This document shows positions 19,136 to 29,578 of a stretch of 64,000 nucleotides of DNA, piece by piece (the first letter of the stretch is position 1; every line of letters begins with the position of its first letter). The DNA comes from Pantoea sp. RIT-PI-b. Lineage in GTDB: Bacteria; Pseudomonadota; Gammaproteobacteria; Enterobacterales; Enterobacteriaceae. The stretch is from NCBI RefSeq assembly GCF_001187905.1, contig NZ_LGIS01000012.1:310001-374000 (forward strand). The letters run 5' to 3'. The position numbers were made by a program, and so were the translations under genes. The notes beneath the pieces are model-generated. The model was not told the origin of the DNA and made no database searches. It was given only the letters and a program-made list of their open reading frames with translations.

Positions 19136-20803
19136 TTATTTATAAGCGGACTGATGCACACCTACGGCACGGCCTGAAGGGTCATCCATTGATTTAAAGG
19201 CTTCGTCCCACTCTATGGCTTTAGCTGAAGAACAGGCCACCGATGGACCGCCCGGTACACACTCTGCAGCGCTGGCAATTGGGAACAACTCCTCAAAGAT
19301 TTCGCGATACAGATACGCTTCTTTCGAGTTCGGTGTGTTGTACGGGAAGCGGAAATGCGCAGTCGACAACTGTTGGTCAGTGATCTGCTTCGCCGCCACT
19401 TCTTTCAGCGTATCGATCCAGCTGTAGCCAACACCGTCAGAGAACTGCTCTTTCTGGCGCCACGCCACGCTTTCTGGCAGATATGAAGAGAAGCATTCAC
19501 GCAGAATGTGTTTCTCCATCTTGCCGTTACTGCCGCACAGTTTATCTTCCGGGTTGATACGCATCGCCACGTCGAGGAATTTCTTATCGAGGAACGGTAC
19601 GCGCGCTTCCACGCCCCAGGCGGACATCGCTTTGTTGGCGCGAGCGCAGTCAAACATATGCAGAGCCAGCAATTTACGCACGTTCTCTTCATGGAATTCT
19701 TTAGCGTTTGGCGCTTTATGGAAATAGAGATAGCCGCCAAAGACTTCATCCGCACCTTCGCCTGACAGCACCATTTTGATGCCCATCGCTTTGATCTTAC
19801 GCGACATCAAATACATCGGCGTAGATGCGCGAATGGTGGTCACATCGTAGGTTTCAATGTGATAAATCACATCACGAATCGCATCCAGACCTTCCTGCAC
19901 GGTGAAATGGATTTCGTGGTGCACGGTGCCAAGATGCTCTGCCACCGATTTCGCTGCTTTCAGGTCTGGAGAACCTTCCAGGCCCACCGCAAAGGAGTGC
20001 AGCTGCGGCCACCAGGCATCGCTCTTATCGGCATCTTCTACACGTTTTGCGGCGAAACGCTTGGTGACGGCAGAGATAATGGAAGAGTCGAGTCCACCAG
20101 ACAGCAGCACGCCGTAAGGTACGTCGGACATCAGGTGACTTTTCACTGACTCTTCCAGCGCATGTTTCAACTCTGCTGCGTCGGTGGTGTTGTGCTCGAC
20201 GGCGGAAAATTCCATCCAGTCACGCTGCCAGTAACGACGAATTTCACCATCGGCGCTCGACATGTAGCTTCCCGGCGGGAACTCTTTAATGCTACGGCAT
20301 ACTGGCACCAGTGCTTTCATTTCGGAAGCAACATACAGGTTGCCGTGCTCATCGTTGCCCATATACAGCGGGATAATGCCGATATGGTCGCGGCCAATCA
20401 GGTATTGCTGCTTAACGCTGTCCCACAGAATAAAGGCGAACATGCCCTGCAGTTCGTCGAGAAAATCAACGCCTTTTTCCTGATACAACGCCAGTATAAC
20501 TTCGCAGTCGGAACCGGTCTGGAAGGCGTAACGATCGCTCAGCTCGGCACGCAGCGCTTGATGGTTATAAATTTCACCGTTAACAGCCAGTACGTGGGTG
20601 TGGTCAGCGTTATACAGCGGCTGTGCGCCGTTGTTAACGTCAACAATCGACAAGCGCTCATGCACCAGAATGGCTTTATCATCCGCATAAACACCTGACC
20701 AATCTGGGCCGCGGTGACGCATCAGACGAGAAGATTCCAGCGCTTTCTTGCGCAGCTCAATAGGATCACTCTTCAGATCCAGCACACCAAAAATTGAACA
20801 CAT
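19136..20803 (-). CDS. asnB: Asparagine synthetase B (glutamine-hydrolysing)
   Basis: AsnB makes asparagine from aspartate, ATP and glutamine. The 555 residues start MCSIFGV, leaving the N-terminal cysteine nucleophile of a class II glutaminase domain (to about residue 200). The synthetase domain has the ATP pyrophosphatase P-loop LLSGGLDSSI near residue 232, and the VLSGEGADEVFGGY motif. The start has AGGAG upstream. It is a single-gene transcript with its own terminator, placed between nagD and the tRNA cluster as in E. coli. Confidence 0.98.
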   Translation of the reverse strand: MCSIFGVLDLKSDPIELRKKALESSRLMRHRGPDWSGVYADDKAILVHERLSIVDVNNGAQPLYNADHTHVLAVNGEIYNHQALRAELSDRYAFQTGSDCEVILALYQEKGVDFLDELQGMFAFILWDSVKQQYLIGRDHIGIIPLYMGNDEHGNLYVASEMKALVPVCRSIKEFPPGSYMSSADGEIRRYWQRDWMEFSAVEHNTTDAAELKHALEESVKSHLMSDVPYGVLLSGGLDSSIISAVTKRFAAKRVEDADKSDAWWPQLHSFAVGLEGSPDLKAAKSVAEHLGTVHHEIHFTVQEGLDAIRDVIYHIETYDVTTIRASTPMYLMSRKIKAMGIKMVLSGEGADEVFGGYLYFHKAPNAKEFHEENVRKLLALHMFDCARANKAMSAWGVEARVPFLDKKFLDVAMRINPEDKLCGSNGKMEKHILRECFSSYLPESVAWRQKEQFSDGVGYSWIDTLKEVAAKQITDQQLSTAHFRFPYNTPNSKEAYLYREIFEELFPIASAAECVPGGPSVACSSAKAIEWDEAFKSMDDPSGRAVGVHQSAYK

Positions 20804-21067
20804 AACTGACTCCTGATCTCACCTTGTGGCGAAGTTATTTCTACGTTTGTCCGGCAGTAATGACTGCGTGATGTATAAGAAAATGCGCTAAGTGATGGTG
20901 GTAGTGCAAGTGAAATCACGATTCTTTGATAAAAAGAATGTTTATAGGCGCGTAACGTTGAATTTTATTCAATAAATACACGTTTAATTTAGATAGTATC
21001 TAATGAATCTGAATTGTTGCTCAATTTGTGTTCATGTGATGATCGTCGGAGGAGGGATTTACCTCAT
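20804..21067. other. asnB upstream region without a gene
   Basis: This AT-rich spacer between asnB and the nagD terminator has no credible open reading frame. It must carry the asnB promoter, but I could not settle on a -35/-10 pair. Confidence 0.5.
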
Positions 21068-21097
21068 TAAAAACAAAAGCCCTGCTTGAGCAGGGCT
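21068..21097 (-). terminator. Rho-independent terminator after nagD
   Basis: AGCCCTGC/GCAGGGCT form an 8-base-pair stem with a 4-base loop and are followed on the minus strand by TTTGTTTTT. It ends the nagBACD transcript. Confidence 0.9.
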
Positions 21098-21120
21098 ATA
21101 AGAAGAGATTATGGCTGATT

Positions 21121-21873
21121 TCAAAAGAGATCGATATCGGCGACCGATGGGTAAATCCAGTCCGGTCGGAATGGCATCGCATCAATATCACTGAGCGTTG
21201 AAACGCCCGACAGCACCAGAATGGTTTCCAGGCCGGCCTGGAAGCCTGCCAAAATATCGGTACGAAGGTTATCCCCGACAATCACCGTCTCTTCAGAATG
21301 CGCATGCATTTTGTTTAATGCCGCGCGCATGATGTACGGGCTTGGCTTACCAACATAAAACGGTTTGCGGCCAGAAATGGTCTCAATCCCGGCACAGAGC
21401 GCCCCGCAGGCGGGAACAAAGCCACGCGCATGCGTATCGGGATTGGTTGCGATAAAGCGTGCGCCGTTAGCAACAAAGAAAGCCGCTTTATGCATCATGT
21501 CCCAATTAAATGAGCGCGTTTCACCCACGATTACGAAATCTGGATTGACGTCGGTGATAGTAAAGCCCGCTTTGTACAGCTCATGGATTAATGCACCTTC
21601 GCCAATCACATAGGCTTTTTTCCCCTCCTGACGCTTGAGGAAGTCAGCCGTGGCCATCGCCGAGGTATAAAACACCGAATCTGGTACCTCAACCCCCGCG
21701 TTGGCAAAGCGGTTGGCCAGATCAAGAGCCGTTTGTGATGGGTAGTTGGTTAATACCACCAATGGCATATCTTTCGCCAGAATGCGCTGCAGAAATTCGT
21801 TCGCGCCGGGAACGGCGGTGTTGTCGTGCATCAACACGCCGTCAATGTCACAGATTACGCTTTTAATCGTCAT
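21121..21873 (-). CDS. nagD: UMP phosphatase NagD (UmpH)
   Basis: NagD is a HAD-superfamily ribonucleotide monophosphatase with preference for UMP, implicated in pyrimidine overflow. I start it at MTIKSVICDIDGVLMHDN (250 residues, the E. coli length); an ATG three codons earlier is possible. The DxDGVL nucleophile motif is near residue 9, LTNYPS is HAD motif II and VGDNLRTDILAGFQAGLETILVLSG is motif IV, spread over the last third. It is the last gene of nagBACD. Confidence 0.95.
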   Translation of the reverse strand: MTIKSVICDIDGVLMHDNTAVPGANEFLQRILAKDMPLVVLTNYPSQTALDLANRFANAGVEVPDSVFYTSAMATADFLKRQEGKKAYVIGEGALIHELYKAGFTITDVNPDFVIVGETRSFNWDMMHKAAFFVANGARFIATNPDTHARGFVPACGALCAGIETISGRKPFYVGKPSPYIMRAALNKMHAHSEETVIVGDNLRTDILAGFQAGLETILVLSGVSTLSDIDAMPFRPDWIYPSVADIDLF

Positions 21874-21914
21874 AGATTGCATCCGGTCGGGCCTGCCAGA
21901 TAGCAGGCTGGTGA

Positions 21915-23135
21915 TTACTCTTCCAGCAGATGTTGCAACAAAATGCCATTCAGCATAGCGCGTTTTGCTAAGGCAAAGGCGCCAATTGCCGAGCGATGAT
22001 CGAGCTCGGAACGCATCACCGGCAGATTCTTACGAAATGCCGGAAGTGTCTGCGTATTGATGCAACCTTCAATGGCAGGAAACAGCACTTTGTCGGCTTC
22101 AGTGATTTCACCGGCCAGCACCACTTTTTGCGGATTGAACAGGTTGATGGCGATGGCAATCGCTTTACCCAAATAGCGGCCGACGTATTCGATAACTTCG
22201 CACGCCAGCGCGTCACCTTGATTAGCTGCGCGACAGATCTGCGGCATCAGGCAATCATTAAGTGTTAGTGAGCTGGGATAGCCCTGATTAAGCAGGTGCC
22301 GCACGCGATTTTCAATCGCACCATTGGCAGCGATGGTTTCCAGGCAACCGAAGTTTCCGCAATGGCAGCGTTCACCTAACGGATCGACCTGAATATGGCC
22401 GATCTCGCCAACGTTACCGTTGCTGCCGAGGAAAATATGGCCATTGGCAATAATGCCAGCGCCGGTACCACGGTGTAAACGCACCAGAATGGAGTCAGCA
22501 CAGTCGCGGCTTGCACCGAAGTAGTGCTCTGCCAGTGCCAAACTGCGAATGTCATGACCAACAAAACTGGTGACGTTAAAGCGTTTTTTCAGACTGGAAA
22601 CCAGTGGCCAATGACTTACCGCGATATGCGGCATGTAGCGAATGATGCCATTAATCGGATCGACTAAACCTGGCAGAATCACCGCGATAGCGATCAGCTC
22701 ATGAATCTTACGCTGATGTGCCGCCATAAAAGCGCTGATAGCATTGAATAGCGCATTCTCCAACGTTTCCTGGGTGCGCTCCGGCAGCGGATAATCTTCC
22801 TGCGCCAGTGATTTTCCGCTCAGGTCGAACAGCGTCAGCGTGGCGTCATTACGCCCTAAGCGTACGCCAATAGTATGAAAATGACGGGTTTCGGTAATAA
22901 TCGAGATGGCGCGGCGCCCACCGGTGGAGGCTTGTTGCTCCACCTCTTTGATGAGGCCGCGCTCAATGAGCTGGCGGGTGATTTTGGTGACACTGGCGGG
23001 CGCAAGCTGACTGTGTTCGGCTATCTGTATGCGCGAAATGGGCCCTTGTTGATCTATTAGCCGATAAACGGCTGCACTATTGAGTTGTTTAACAAGATCG
23101 ACATTTCCTATTTGAGACTGGCCGCCAGTGGTCAT
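21915..23135 (-). CDS. nagC: N-acetylglucosamine repressor NagC
   Basis: NagC is a ROK-family repressor of amino-sugar genes that is released from DNA by N-acetylglucosamine 6-phosphate. The 406 residues equal E. coli NagC: an N-terminal winged helix (ISRIQIAEHSQLAPASVTKITRQLIERGL), the ROK sugar-binding domain, and the zinc motif CHCGNFGCLE around residue 255. Operators resembling its known sites flank the divergent nagB and nagE promoters in this window. It follows nagA after 7 bases. Confidence 0.97.
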   Translation of the reverse strand: MTTGGQSQIGNVDLVKQLNSAAVYRLIDQQGPISRIQIAEHSQLAPASVTKITRQLIERGLIKEVEQQASTGGRRAISIITETRHFHTIGVRLGRNDATLTLFDLSGKSLAQEDYPLPERTQETLENALFNAISAFMAAHQRKIHELIAIAVILPGLVDPINGIIRYMPHIAVSHWPLVSSLKKRFNVTSFVGHDIRSLALAEHYFGASRDCADSILVRLHRGTGAGIIANGHIFLGSNGNVGEIGHIQVDPLGERCHCGNFGCLETIAANGAIENRVRHLLNQGYPSSLTLNDCLMPQICRAANQGDALACEVIEYVGRYLGKAIAIAINLFNPQKVVLAGEITEADKVLFPAIEGCINTQTLPAFRKNLPVMRSELDHRSAIGAFALAKRAMLNGILLQHLLEE

Positions 23136-23142
23136 TCAATAC

Positions 23143-24291
23143 TTACTCGCTGAGGACGTTGTCTCCGTTGACTAACGTCTTAGTGATTTGATAATCGCGG
23201 GTAAAGACAGTCAGGTTGGCGACTTTTCCTGCTTCAACCGTACCTAACTGTTTCTCCACACCCATTGCCTGCGCCGGATAAAGTGTTGCCATACGCAGCG
23301 CTTCATCAAGAGCGATGCCACAGTGTTCAACGCTATTCTGCACCGCTTCAATCATGGTTAATGCAGAACCGCTGAGCGTACCGTTCTCATCAACGCAAAG
23401 GCCATCGCGATAGTATATTGTTTTGCCTGCAAAAATGAATTGATCAATCGAAGCGCCAGCTGGTGCTGTGGCATCCGTTACTAACACCAGTTTGTCGCCC
23501 TTGATGCGTTTTGCATTGCGCACATTAGCGTAATGGACATGTAAACCATCTGCAATGATGCCGCAGTATACATCAGGCGAATCAAACAGCGCACCGATCA
23601 GACCTGGCTCACGTCCGGCAAACGTTGGCATTGCATTATAGAGGTGCGTGGCAAAGCTCACACCGGCGCTAAAGCCGATTTTTGCCTCTTCATAGGTCGC
23701 ATTAGAGTGACCCGCTGAGACGATAATTCCCGCATCACGTAATTGACGAATCACGTCACTGCCGGCGTTTTCAGGGGCCAGCGTGACTTTAGTGATGACA
23801 TCCGCGTTTGCACAGAGAAAATCCACCAACTCGGCATCCGGCAGACGAATCAATTCAGGATTGTGCGTGCCTTTTTTGGCTTTGTTCAACCACGGACCTT
23901 CCAGGTGCAGGCCCAGCGCCTGATTCTGATGCTTAGCCAGATAGGCGCGCATAGTTTCGATTGCGCGTTTCATTAGCGCATCGGTGCTGGTAATCAGCGT
24001 TGGCAAATAGCTGGTACAGCCTGATTTTTCATTGGCACGCTGCATAATCTCCAATGTATCCACGCTTAACGCATTGATATCGTCATTGAACTGCACGCCG
24101 CCGCAGCCATTCAGCTGCAAATCAATAAAACCAGGAGCGATAAACGCACCAGCCACATCCTGCTGTGCCATTGCCGCGTCCAGGGCATCACGCGGACACA
24201 CACGCTCAATCAGGCCATCCGCAATCACAACTGCATGATTGTCCAGAATTTCATGACCGGTAAAAATCCGGCCGTTCACTAATGCGTACAT
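23143..24291 (-). CDS. nagA: N-acetylglucosamine-6-phosphate deacetylase
   Basis: NagA removes the acetyl group from N-acetylglucosamine 6-phosphate, giving glucosamine 6-phosphate for NagB. The 382 residues equal the E. coli enzyme and form an amidohydrolase barrel; visible landmarks are [14 protein letters not shown], the metal-binding Glu in [27 protein letters not shown], and the catalytic Asp in [10 protein letters not shown]. It lies between nagB and nagC in the inducible nagBACD operon. Confidence 0.97.
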   Translation of the reverse strand: MYALVNGRIFTGHEILDNHAVVIADGLIERVCPRDALDAAMAQQDVAGAFIAPGFIDLQLNGCGGVQFNDDINALSVDTLEIMQRANEKSGCTSYLPTLITSTDALMKRAIETMRAYLAKHQNQALGLHLEGPWLNKAKKGTHNPELIRLPDAELVDFLCANADVITKVTLAPENAGSDVIRQLRDAGIIVSAGHSNATYEEAKIGFSAGVSFATHLYNAMPTFAGREPGLIGALFDSPDVYCGIIADGLHVHYANVRNAKRIKGDKLVLVTDATAPAGASIDQFIFAGKTIYYRDGLCVDENGTLSGSALTMIEAVQNSVEHCGIALDEALRMATLYPAQAMGVEKQLGTVEAGKVANLTVFTRDYQITKTLVNGDNVLSE

Positions 24292-24352
24292 CGTTTATCT
24301 CTCCCGGCTAAGCCTGCCGCCAACCAGCAGCAGGTTTTTTTACAACGTGTTT

Positions 24353-25153
24353 TCACACACCTTTCATATTTTCCGCTTCCATTTCGCGGAAATATTTCAC
24401 GGTTTTCACTTTCAGTTCCATCGTTGCTGGTTCATCACATACCACGACGGATTTTGCATGCAGCTGGAGGCAGCTGATGGTCCACATATGGTTGACGTTA
24501 CCTTCAACCGCGGCCTGCAGCGCTTGCGCTTTCAAATGACCTGTTACCAGAATCATTACCTCTTCTGCATCCAGCAGCGTACCAACGCCAACGGTCAGCG
24601 CGTATTTGGGTACCTGATCCACATCACCGTTAAAGAAGCGTGAGTTTGCGATGCGGGTATCGTGCGTCAGGGTTTTAATGCGGGTACGAGATGAGAGGGA
24701 TGAAGCCGGTTCATTGAAAGCAATATGACCATCGTTGCCTACGCCGCCCATAAACAGGTTAATTTTGCCGTAAGCGCGGATCTTCTCTTCGTATTGGCGG
24801 CATTCTGCGTCAATATCTTCTGCATTACCATTGAGAAGATTGATGTTTTGCTCTTGAATATCAACATGATCGAAAAAATTACGATACATGAAGCTGTGGT
24901 AACTTTCTGGATGCTCTTTTGGCAGACCTACATACTCATCCATATTAAAGGTGACCACGTGCTTAAAACTAACCTGGCCCGCTTTGTGCATGTCGATCAG
25001 GTGCTTGTAGGCTTCCAGCGGTGTTCCACCAGTTGGTAAACCCAACACAAAAGGACGTTCTGCGCTAGGCTTAAACGCATTAATGCGGTTAACAATGTGG
25101 CGTGCAGCCCATTTACCCACTTGGGTCGGTGTGGCCAAAGGGATCAGTCTCAT
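24353..25153 (-). CDS. nagB: Glucosamine-6-phosphate deaminase
   Basis: NagB converts glucosamine 6-phosphate to fructose 6-phosphate and ammonia. The 266 residues match E. coli, with the substrate-phosphate loop [22 protein letters not shown] (catalytic aspartate), and [19 protein letters not shown] (active-site Asp/His). It is the first gene of nagBACD and divergent from nagE. In E. coli the enzyme is allosterically activated by N-acetylglucosamine 6-phosphate; residue identity is high enough to expect the same. Confidence 0.98.
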   Translation of the reverse strand: MRLIPLATPTQVGKWAARHIVNRINAFKPSAERPFVLGLPTGGTPLEAYKHLIDMHKAGQVSFKHVVTFNMDEYVGLPKEHPESYHSFMYRNFFDHVDIQEQNINLLNGNAEDIDAECRQYEEKIRAYGKINLFMGGVGNDGHIAFNEPASSLSSRTRIKTLTHDTRIANSRFFNGDVDQVPKYALTVGVGTLLDAEEVMILVTGHLKAQALQAAVEGNVNHMWTISCLQLHAKSVVVCDEPATMELKVKTVKYFREMEAENMKGV

Positions 25154-25260
25154 GTCTTCACCTCAATTAAGATTGGAAATGTGGAGTTGCCGTTTCTCTA
25201 ACAGTATTCTGCCCTTAAGCGTAATGCGTTTAAGCGTAGCCATTAGGGAAAAGTGCGACT

Positions 25261-25284
25261 CGATATTTTTCATCATAAAATAAG
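25261..25284. promoter_or_regulatory. NagC operator, nagB side
   Basis: The 24-base site ends with ATCATAAAATAAG, and its remembered E. coli nagB counterpart is nearly the same on one strand. It is AT-rich with partial dyad symmetry and lies about 110 bases upstream of the nagB start. Confidence 0.6.
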
Positions 25285-25325
25285 TTTGTGGTGCTGGCTA
25301 GCATTTCGCATTATCAAACCATCAT

Positions 25326-25348
25326 TTTGGTGATTAAAGTCACAGTTG
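25326..25348. promoter_or_regulatory. CRP-binding site between nagB and nagE
   Basis: The core GGTGATTAAAGTCACA matches the CRP consensus TGTGA-N6-TCACA with one mismatch and lies between the two NagC operators, as in E. coli. Confidence 0.65.
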
Positions 25349-25353
25349 GAGTG

Positions 25354-25381
25354 GTTTTAATTTGCGAGGCGAATTAATTTA
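25354..25381. promoter_or_regulatory. NagC operator, nagE side
   Basis: TTTTAATTTGCG and CGAATTAATTT form a dyad around AGG. This closely resembles the high-affinity nagE operator of E. coli. Its centre is about 95 bases from the nagB-side operator, close to nine helical turns. Confidence 0.68.
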
Positions 25382-25490
25382 TCTTTACACTGCGCCTCGT
25401 GGTCAAAAGTGTCATCAAGGTACCGGGCGACGGGATAATAAAATCAACTCGCGCTACGGCAAAACGCCAGTCTCATAGGGGGAGAATAAG

Positions 25491-27524
25491 GTGAGTATTC
25501 TAGGATATCTGCAAAAGGTCGGCCGCGCGCTTATGGTGCCGGTAGCGACTTTGCCGGCAGCGGCAATCTTGATGGGTGTTGGATATTGGATCGATCCAGA
25601 TAGCTGGGGTGCAGGTAATGCACTGGCGGCACTGCTGATCAAATCCGGTTCGGCAATCATCGACAATATGTCCGTGCTGTTTGCCATTGGTGTGGCATAC
25701 GGTATGTCAAAAGATAAAGACGGTGCAGCAGCATTGACCGGTTTCGTGGGCTTCCTGGTGGTAACCACACTCTGTTCACCGGCAGCGGTAGCGATGATTC
25801 AGAAAATGCCGGTGGAGCAAGTTCCTGCCGCCTTCGGTAAAATTAACAACCAGTTTGTCGGTATCCTCGTCGGTATCCTCTCTGCTGAGGTTTACAATCG
25901 CTTTAGCCATGTTGAACTGCCAAAAGCGCTGTCATTCTTTAGCGGCCGCCGTCTGGTGCCTATTCTTGTCTCCTTCCTGATGATTGCCGTGGCCTTCGTG
26001 CTGATGTATGTCTGGCCGCTCATTTTTGGTGGGCTGGTGAGCTTCGGTGAGCACATTCAGAAGATGGGCTCAGTGGGTGCGGGTGTCTATGCCTTCTTTA
26101 ACCGCTTGCTGATTCCTGTTGGCCTGCATCATGCGCTGAACTCAGTGTTCTGGTTCGACGTCGCGGGTATCAACGATATTCCTAAATTCCTGGGCGGCGC
26201 ACAGTCTATCGCGGAAGGTACGGGTATCCCAGGTATCACCGGTCGTTATCAGGCGGGCTTCTTCCCAATCATGATGTTTGGTCTTCCGGGTGCAGCGCTG
26301 GCAATTTATCACTGCGCCCGTCCAGAAAACCGCGCCAAAGTCGGCGGTATCATGCTGGCGGCAGCATTTGCGGCCTTCTTTACCGGTATTACCGAACCGC
26401 TGGAGTTCTCCTTCATGTTCGTGGCGCCGGTACTGTATGTGATTCACGCTGCACTGACCGGTCTCTCCGTGTTCATCGCCGCGAGCATGCAGTGGATTGC
26501 CGGTTTCGGCTTCAGTGCGGGTCTGGTGGATATGGTGCTGTCGACGCGCAACCCGCTGGCCGTGCACTGGTGGATGCTGATCCCACAAGGTCTGGTGTTC
26601 TTCGTTATCTACTATGCGGTGTTCCGCTTCACCATTCAGAAATTTAACCTGATGACACCGGGTCGTGAACTCTCTGCGGGCGATGAAACCGATGGTTATG
26701 ATGTGAATGTCGACCATAGCGGTAGTGGTGAAAGCCAAACCGAATCTTTGGCGCGCCGTTACATTGCAGCCGTGGGCGGTTCTGAAAACCTCACGACCAT
26801 CGATGCCTGTATTACCCGACTGCGTCTGAATGTCAAAGACTCTGCACAGGTAAATGAAGGCGTCGCTAAGCGTCTGGGTGCTTCAGGTGTGATTCGCCTG
26901 AACAAACAGAGCGTACAGGTTATCGTCGGCACCCAGGCTGAAAGCATTGCTACAGCGATGAAAACGGTACTGAGCAAAGGCCCGGTTGCGGCATCCGCAG
27001 CTGCATCACCTGTAGCACCGGCTCCAGCGGCAAAACCGCAGGCGGTACTGAACAGTGAAAAAGCGGTAATCGCTACGTTACTGGCTCCGGTTACCGGTGA
27101 AATTGTTGCGCTGGAAAATGTTCCTGATGAAGCGTTCGCCAGTAAAGCAGTGGGTGATGGTCTGGCAATCAAGCCAACCGGAAAAACCGTTGTCGCGCCA
27201 ACTGCTGGCACCGTGGTGAAGATCTTCAACACTAACCATGCGTTCTGCCTCGAAGCGGAAAATGGCGTTGAGATTGTGGTGCACATGGGTCTGGATACGG
27301 TTGCGCTGGAAGGTAAAGGTTTCACGCGTCTGGTGGAAGAGGGCGCAACGGTAACTGCAGGTCAGCCAATCCTCGAAATGGATCTTGATTATCTCAACAC
27401 CAACGCGCGCTCGATGATCAGTCCAGTCGTCGTCAGTAATAGCGATGATTTCGCGGGTCTGAATTTACTGGCAACCGGTTCAGTGGTTGCAGGTCAAACT
27501 CCGCTGTACGAGGTTAAAGGCTAA
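25491..27524 (+). CDS. nagE: N-acetylglucosamine PTS permease IICBA
   Basis: NagE imports and phosphorylates N-acetylglucosamine using the phosphotransferase system. GTG at 25491 follows a GGGGGAG ribosome site. The 677 residues contain an N-terminal EIIC membrane domain (to about 385), EIIB with phospho-cysteine Cys440 (DACITRLRL) and EIIA with His598 (EIVVHMGLDT), joined by an Ala/Pro-rich linker around residues 500-525. It is about 30 residues longer than E. coli NagE, mainly in the linkers. It is divergent from nagB and followed by a strong terminator. Confidence 0.97.
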   Translation: MSILGYLQKVGRALMVPVATLPAAAILMGVGYWIDPDSWGAGNALAALLIKSGSAIIDNMSVLFAIGVAYGMSKDKDGAAALTGFVGFLVVTTLCSPAAVAMIQKMPVEQVPAAFGKINNQFVGILVGILSAEVYNRFSHVELPKALSFFSGRRLVPILVSFLMIAVAFVLMYVWPLIFGGLVSFGEHIQKMGSVGAGVYAFFNRLLIPVGLHHALNSVFWFDVAGINDIPKFLGGAQSIAEGTGIPGITGRYQAGFFPIMMFGLPGAALAIYHCARPENRAKVGGIMLAAAFAAFFTGITEPLEFSFMFVAPVLYVIHAALTGLSVFIAASMQWIAGFGFSAGLVDMVLSTRNPLAVHWWMLIPQGLVFFVIYYAVFRFTIQKFNLMTPGRELSAGDETDGYDVNVDHSGSGESQTESLARRYIAAVGGSENLTTIDACITRLRLNVKDSAQVNEGVAKRLGASGVIRLNKQSVQVIVGTQAESIATAMKTVLSKGPVAASAAASPVAPAPAAKPQAVLNSEKAVIATLLAPVTGEIVALENVPDEAFASKAVGDGLAIKPTGKTVVAPTAGTVVKIFNTNHAFCLEAENGVEIVVHMGLDTVALEGKGFTRLVEEGATVTAGQPILEMDLDYLNTNARSMISPVVVSNSDDFAGLNLLATGSVVAGQTPLYEVKG

Positions 27525-27545
27525 GTCCTTGTGATTGAGCCAGAA

Positions 27546-27571
27546 GGCAGGAAGCGATTCCTGCCTTTTTT
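27546..27571 (+). terminator. Rho-independent terminator after nagE
   Basis: GGCAGGAA and TTCCTGCC form an 8-base-pair stem around GCGA and are followed by six T residues. Confidence 0.9.
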
Positions 27572-27676
27572 GTTTTAAAACGACCAACAAACGGTTGTTT
27601 CCCTCCTGCGCTTTGTGGATCATACTCCGTTACTTCGTGGTACAAATCACCCGTTATAGCTTTTGAGGATTTTGAG

Positions 27677-29344
27677 ATGAGTGAGGCTGAAGCCCGCCCA
27701 ACGAACTTTATTCGTCAGATCATCGACGAAGATTTGGCGAGCGGTAAGCACAACACTGTGCATACCCGTTTCCCGCCTGAGCCCAATGGTTATCTGCATA
27801 TTGGCCATGCGAAATCTATCTGCCTGAACTTTGGTATCGCACAAGATTACCAAGGGCAGTGCAACCTGCGTTTCGACGACACCAACCCAGTGAAAGAAGA
27901 TCTGGAGTTTGTCGAATCCATAAAGCGTGACGTGCAATGGCTGGGCTTTGAGTGGAGCGGCAACATTCGTTACTCCTCAGACTACTTCGACCAACTCTTC
28001 AACTATGCCGTTGAGCTGATTAATAAAGGCTTGGCGTATGTTGATGAATTGTCGGCAGATGAGATCCGTGAATATCGAGGTTCTCTCACAGCACCAGGCA
28101 AAAACAGTCCGTATCGCGATCGCAGCGTGGAAGAGAACTTAGCGCTGTTCCAGAAAATGCGCGATGGTGGCTTCGAAGAGGGCAAAGCCTGTTTACGTGC
28201 CAAAATCGATATGGCATCCAGCTTTATCGTGATGCGCGATCCCGTGCTGTATCGCATCAAGTTTGCCGATCACCATCAGACTGGCAGCAAGTGGTGCATC
28301 TATCCAATGTACGACTTCACCCACTGCATTTCTGATGCGATTGAAGGTATTACGCATTCTCTCTGCACGCTGGAGTTCCAGGACAACCGTCGTCTGTACG
28401 ATTGGGTGCTGGATAACATCACCATTCCGGTGCACCCGCGTCAGTATGAGTTTTCACGTCTGAATCTGGAATACGCAGTGATGTCCAAGCGTAAACTGAC
28501 TCAGCTGGTGAGCGAAAAAGTTGTGGAAGGCTGGGACGATCCGCGCATGCTGACCGTTTCCGGTTTGCGTCGTCGTGGTTACAGCTCGGCTTCGATTCGT
28601 GAGTTCTGCCGCCGCATTGGCGTTACTAAGCAGGACAATATCGTAGAAATGGCTTCACTGGAGTCGTGCATTCGTGACGATCTCAATGAAAACGCGCCGC
28701 GTGCGATGGCCGTGATGGATCCCCTGAAGGTGGTGATTGAAAATCTGCCAGCGGGTCACGAAGAGATCATCACCATGCCAAATCATCCCAACAAACCGGA
28801 GATGGGTACGCGTGAAGTGCCATTCAGCCGTGAAGTGTGGATCGATCGCGCTGACTTCCGCGAAGAAGCCAATAAACAATACAAGCGTCTGGTGCTGGGT
28901 AAAGAAGTGCGTCTGCGTAATGCTTACGTGATCCGTGCTGAACGTGTAGCGAAGGATGATGAAGGCAATATCACCTGTATCTACTGTACTTGCGATGTTG
29001 ATACGCTGAGCAAAGATCCTGCTGACGGGCGTAAAGTGAAAGGCGTTATCCATTGGGTTTCTGCAATTCACGCGCTGCCGGCGGAATTCCGCCTGTATGA
29101 TCGTCTGTTTAGTGTGCCAAATCCGGGCGCGGCTGAGGATTTTCTCACCACCATTAACCCGAACTCACTCGAAACCAAACAGGGCTTCGTTGAGCCAGGT
29201 CTGCGCGAGGCCGATTCAATGGCACCGTATCAGTTCGAACGTGAAGGCTACTTCTGTGCTGATAGCGTTTATTCGCAGCCGTCCAAACTGGTGTTTAACC
29301 GCACCGTTGGATTGCGCGATACCTGGGCGAAAATCGGCGATTAA
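27677..29344 (+). CDS. glnS: Glutaminyl-tRNA synthetase
   Basis: GlnS charges tRNA-Gln with glutamine. The 555 residues match the E. coli enzyme (554) almost throughout. The class I HIGH motif is at residues 41-44 ([10 protein letters not shown]) and the KMSKS equivalent is VMSKRKL near residue 270; two beta-barrel anticodon-binding domains make up the C-terminal part. Four of its tRNA-Gln substrates are encoded in this same window. In E. coli chiP and chiQ follow glnS; here an NTF2-like gene does. Confidence 0.98.
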   Translation: MSEAEARPTNFIRQIIDEDLASGKHNTVHTRFPPEPNGYLHIGHAKSICLNFGIAQDYQGQCNLRFDDTNPVKEDLEFVESIKRDVQWLGFEWSGNIRYSSDYFDQLFNYAVELINKGLAYVDELSADEIREYRGSLTAPGKNSPYRDRSVEENLALFQKMRDGGFEEGKACLRAKIDMASSFIVMRDPVLYRIKFADHHQTGSKWCIYPMYDFTHCISDAIEGITHSLCTLEFQDNRRLYDWVLDNITIPVHPRQYEFSRLNLEYAVMSKRKLTQLVSEKVVEGWDDPRMLTVSGLRRRGYSSASIREFCRRIGVTKQDNIVEMASLESCIRDDLNENAPRAMAVMDPLKVVIENLPAGHEEIITMPNHPNKPEMGTREVPFSREVWIDRADFREEANKQYKRLVLGKEVRLRNAYVIRAERVAKDDEGNITCIYCTCDVDTLSKDPADGRKVKGVIHWVSAIHALPAEFRLYDRLFSVPNPGAAEDFLTTINPNSLETKQGFVEPGLREADSMAPYQFEREGYFCADSVYSQPSKLVFNRTVGLRDTWAKIGD

Positions 29345-29374
29345 TTATTTTGTCGCCAGCACGATAAGATCATG

Positions 29375-29399
29375 AAAGGGCGAGCAATCGCCCTTTTTT
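29375..29399 (+). terminator. Rho-independent terminator after glnS
   Basis: AAAGGGCGA/TCGCCCTTT form a 9-base-pair stem with loop GCAA, followed by T residues. Confidence 0.9.
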
Positions 29400-29578
29400 A
29401 TTGCCTCTATTTGCCCACCCGCAATCTTTTATGCTGCCTCCCTGTTGTTGCGATTAATTCCTCATTTACGACTATTCTGACTTTAGCAAAATTAAACCAT
29501 TTGCCAGTGTGAAAAACTTTTTTTCAGGTAGGCTATGCGCACTCAAACGTTGCTCCGCGGGTTATCAAAGGATAAAAA

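Larger units (their letters stand above)
25154..25490. promoter_or_regulatory. Divergent nagB/nagE control region
   Basis: This 337-base spacer separates the divergent nagB and nagE start codons and holds no gene. It contains two sequences like NagC operators (25261-25284 and 25354-25381) flanking a CRP-like site (25326-25348), the arrangement known to form a repression loop in E. coli. Confidence 0.75.
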
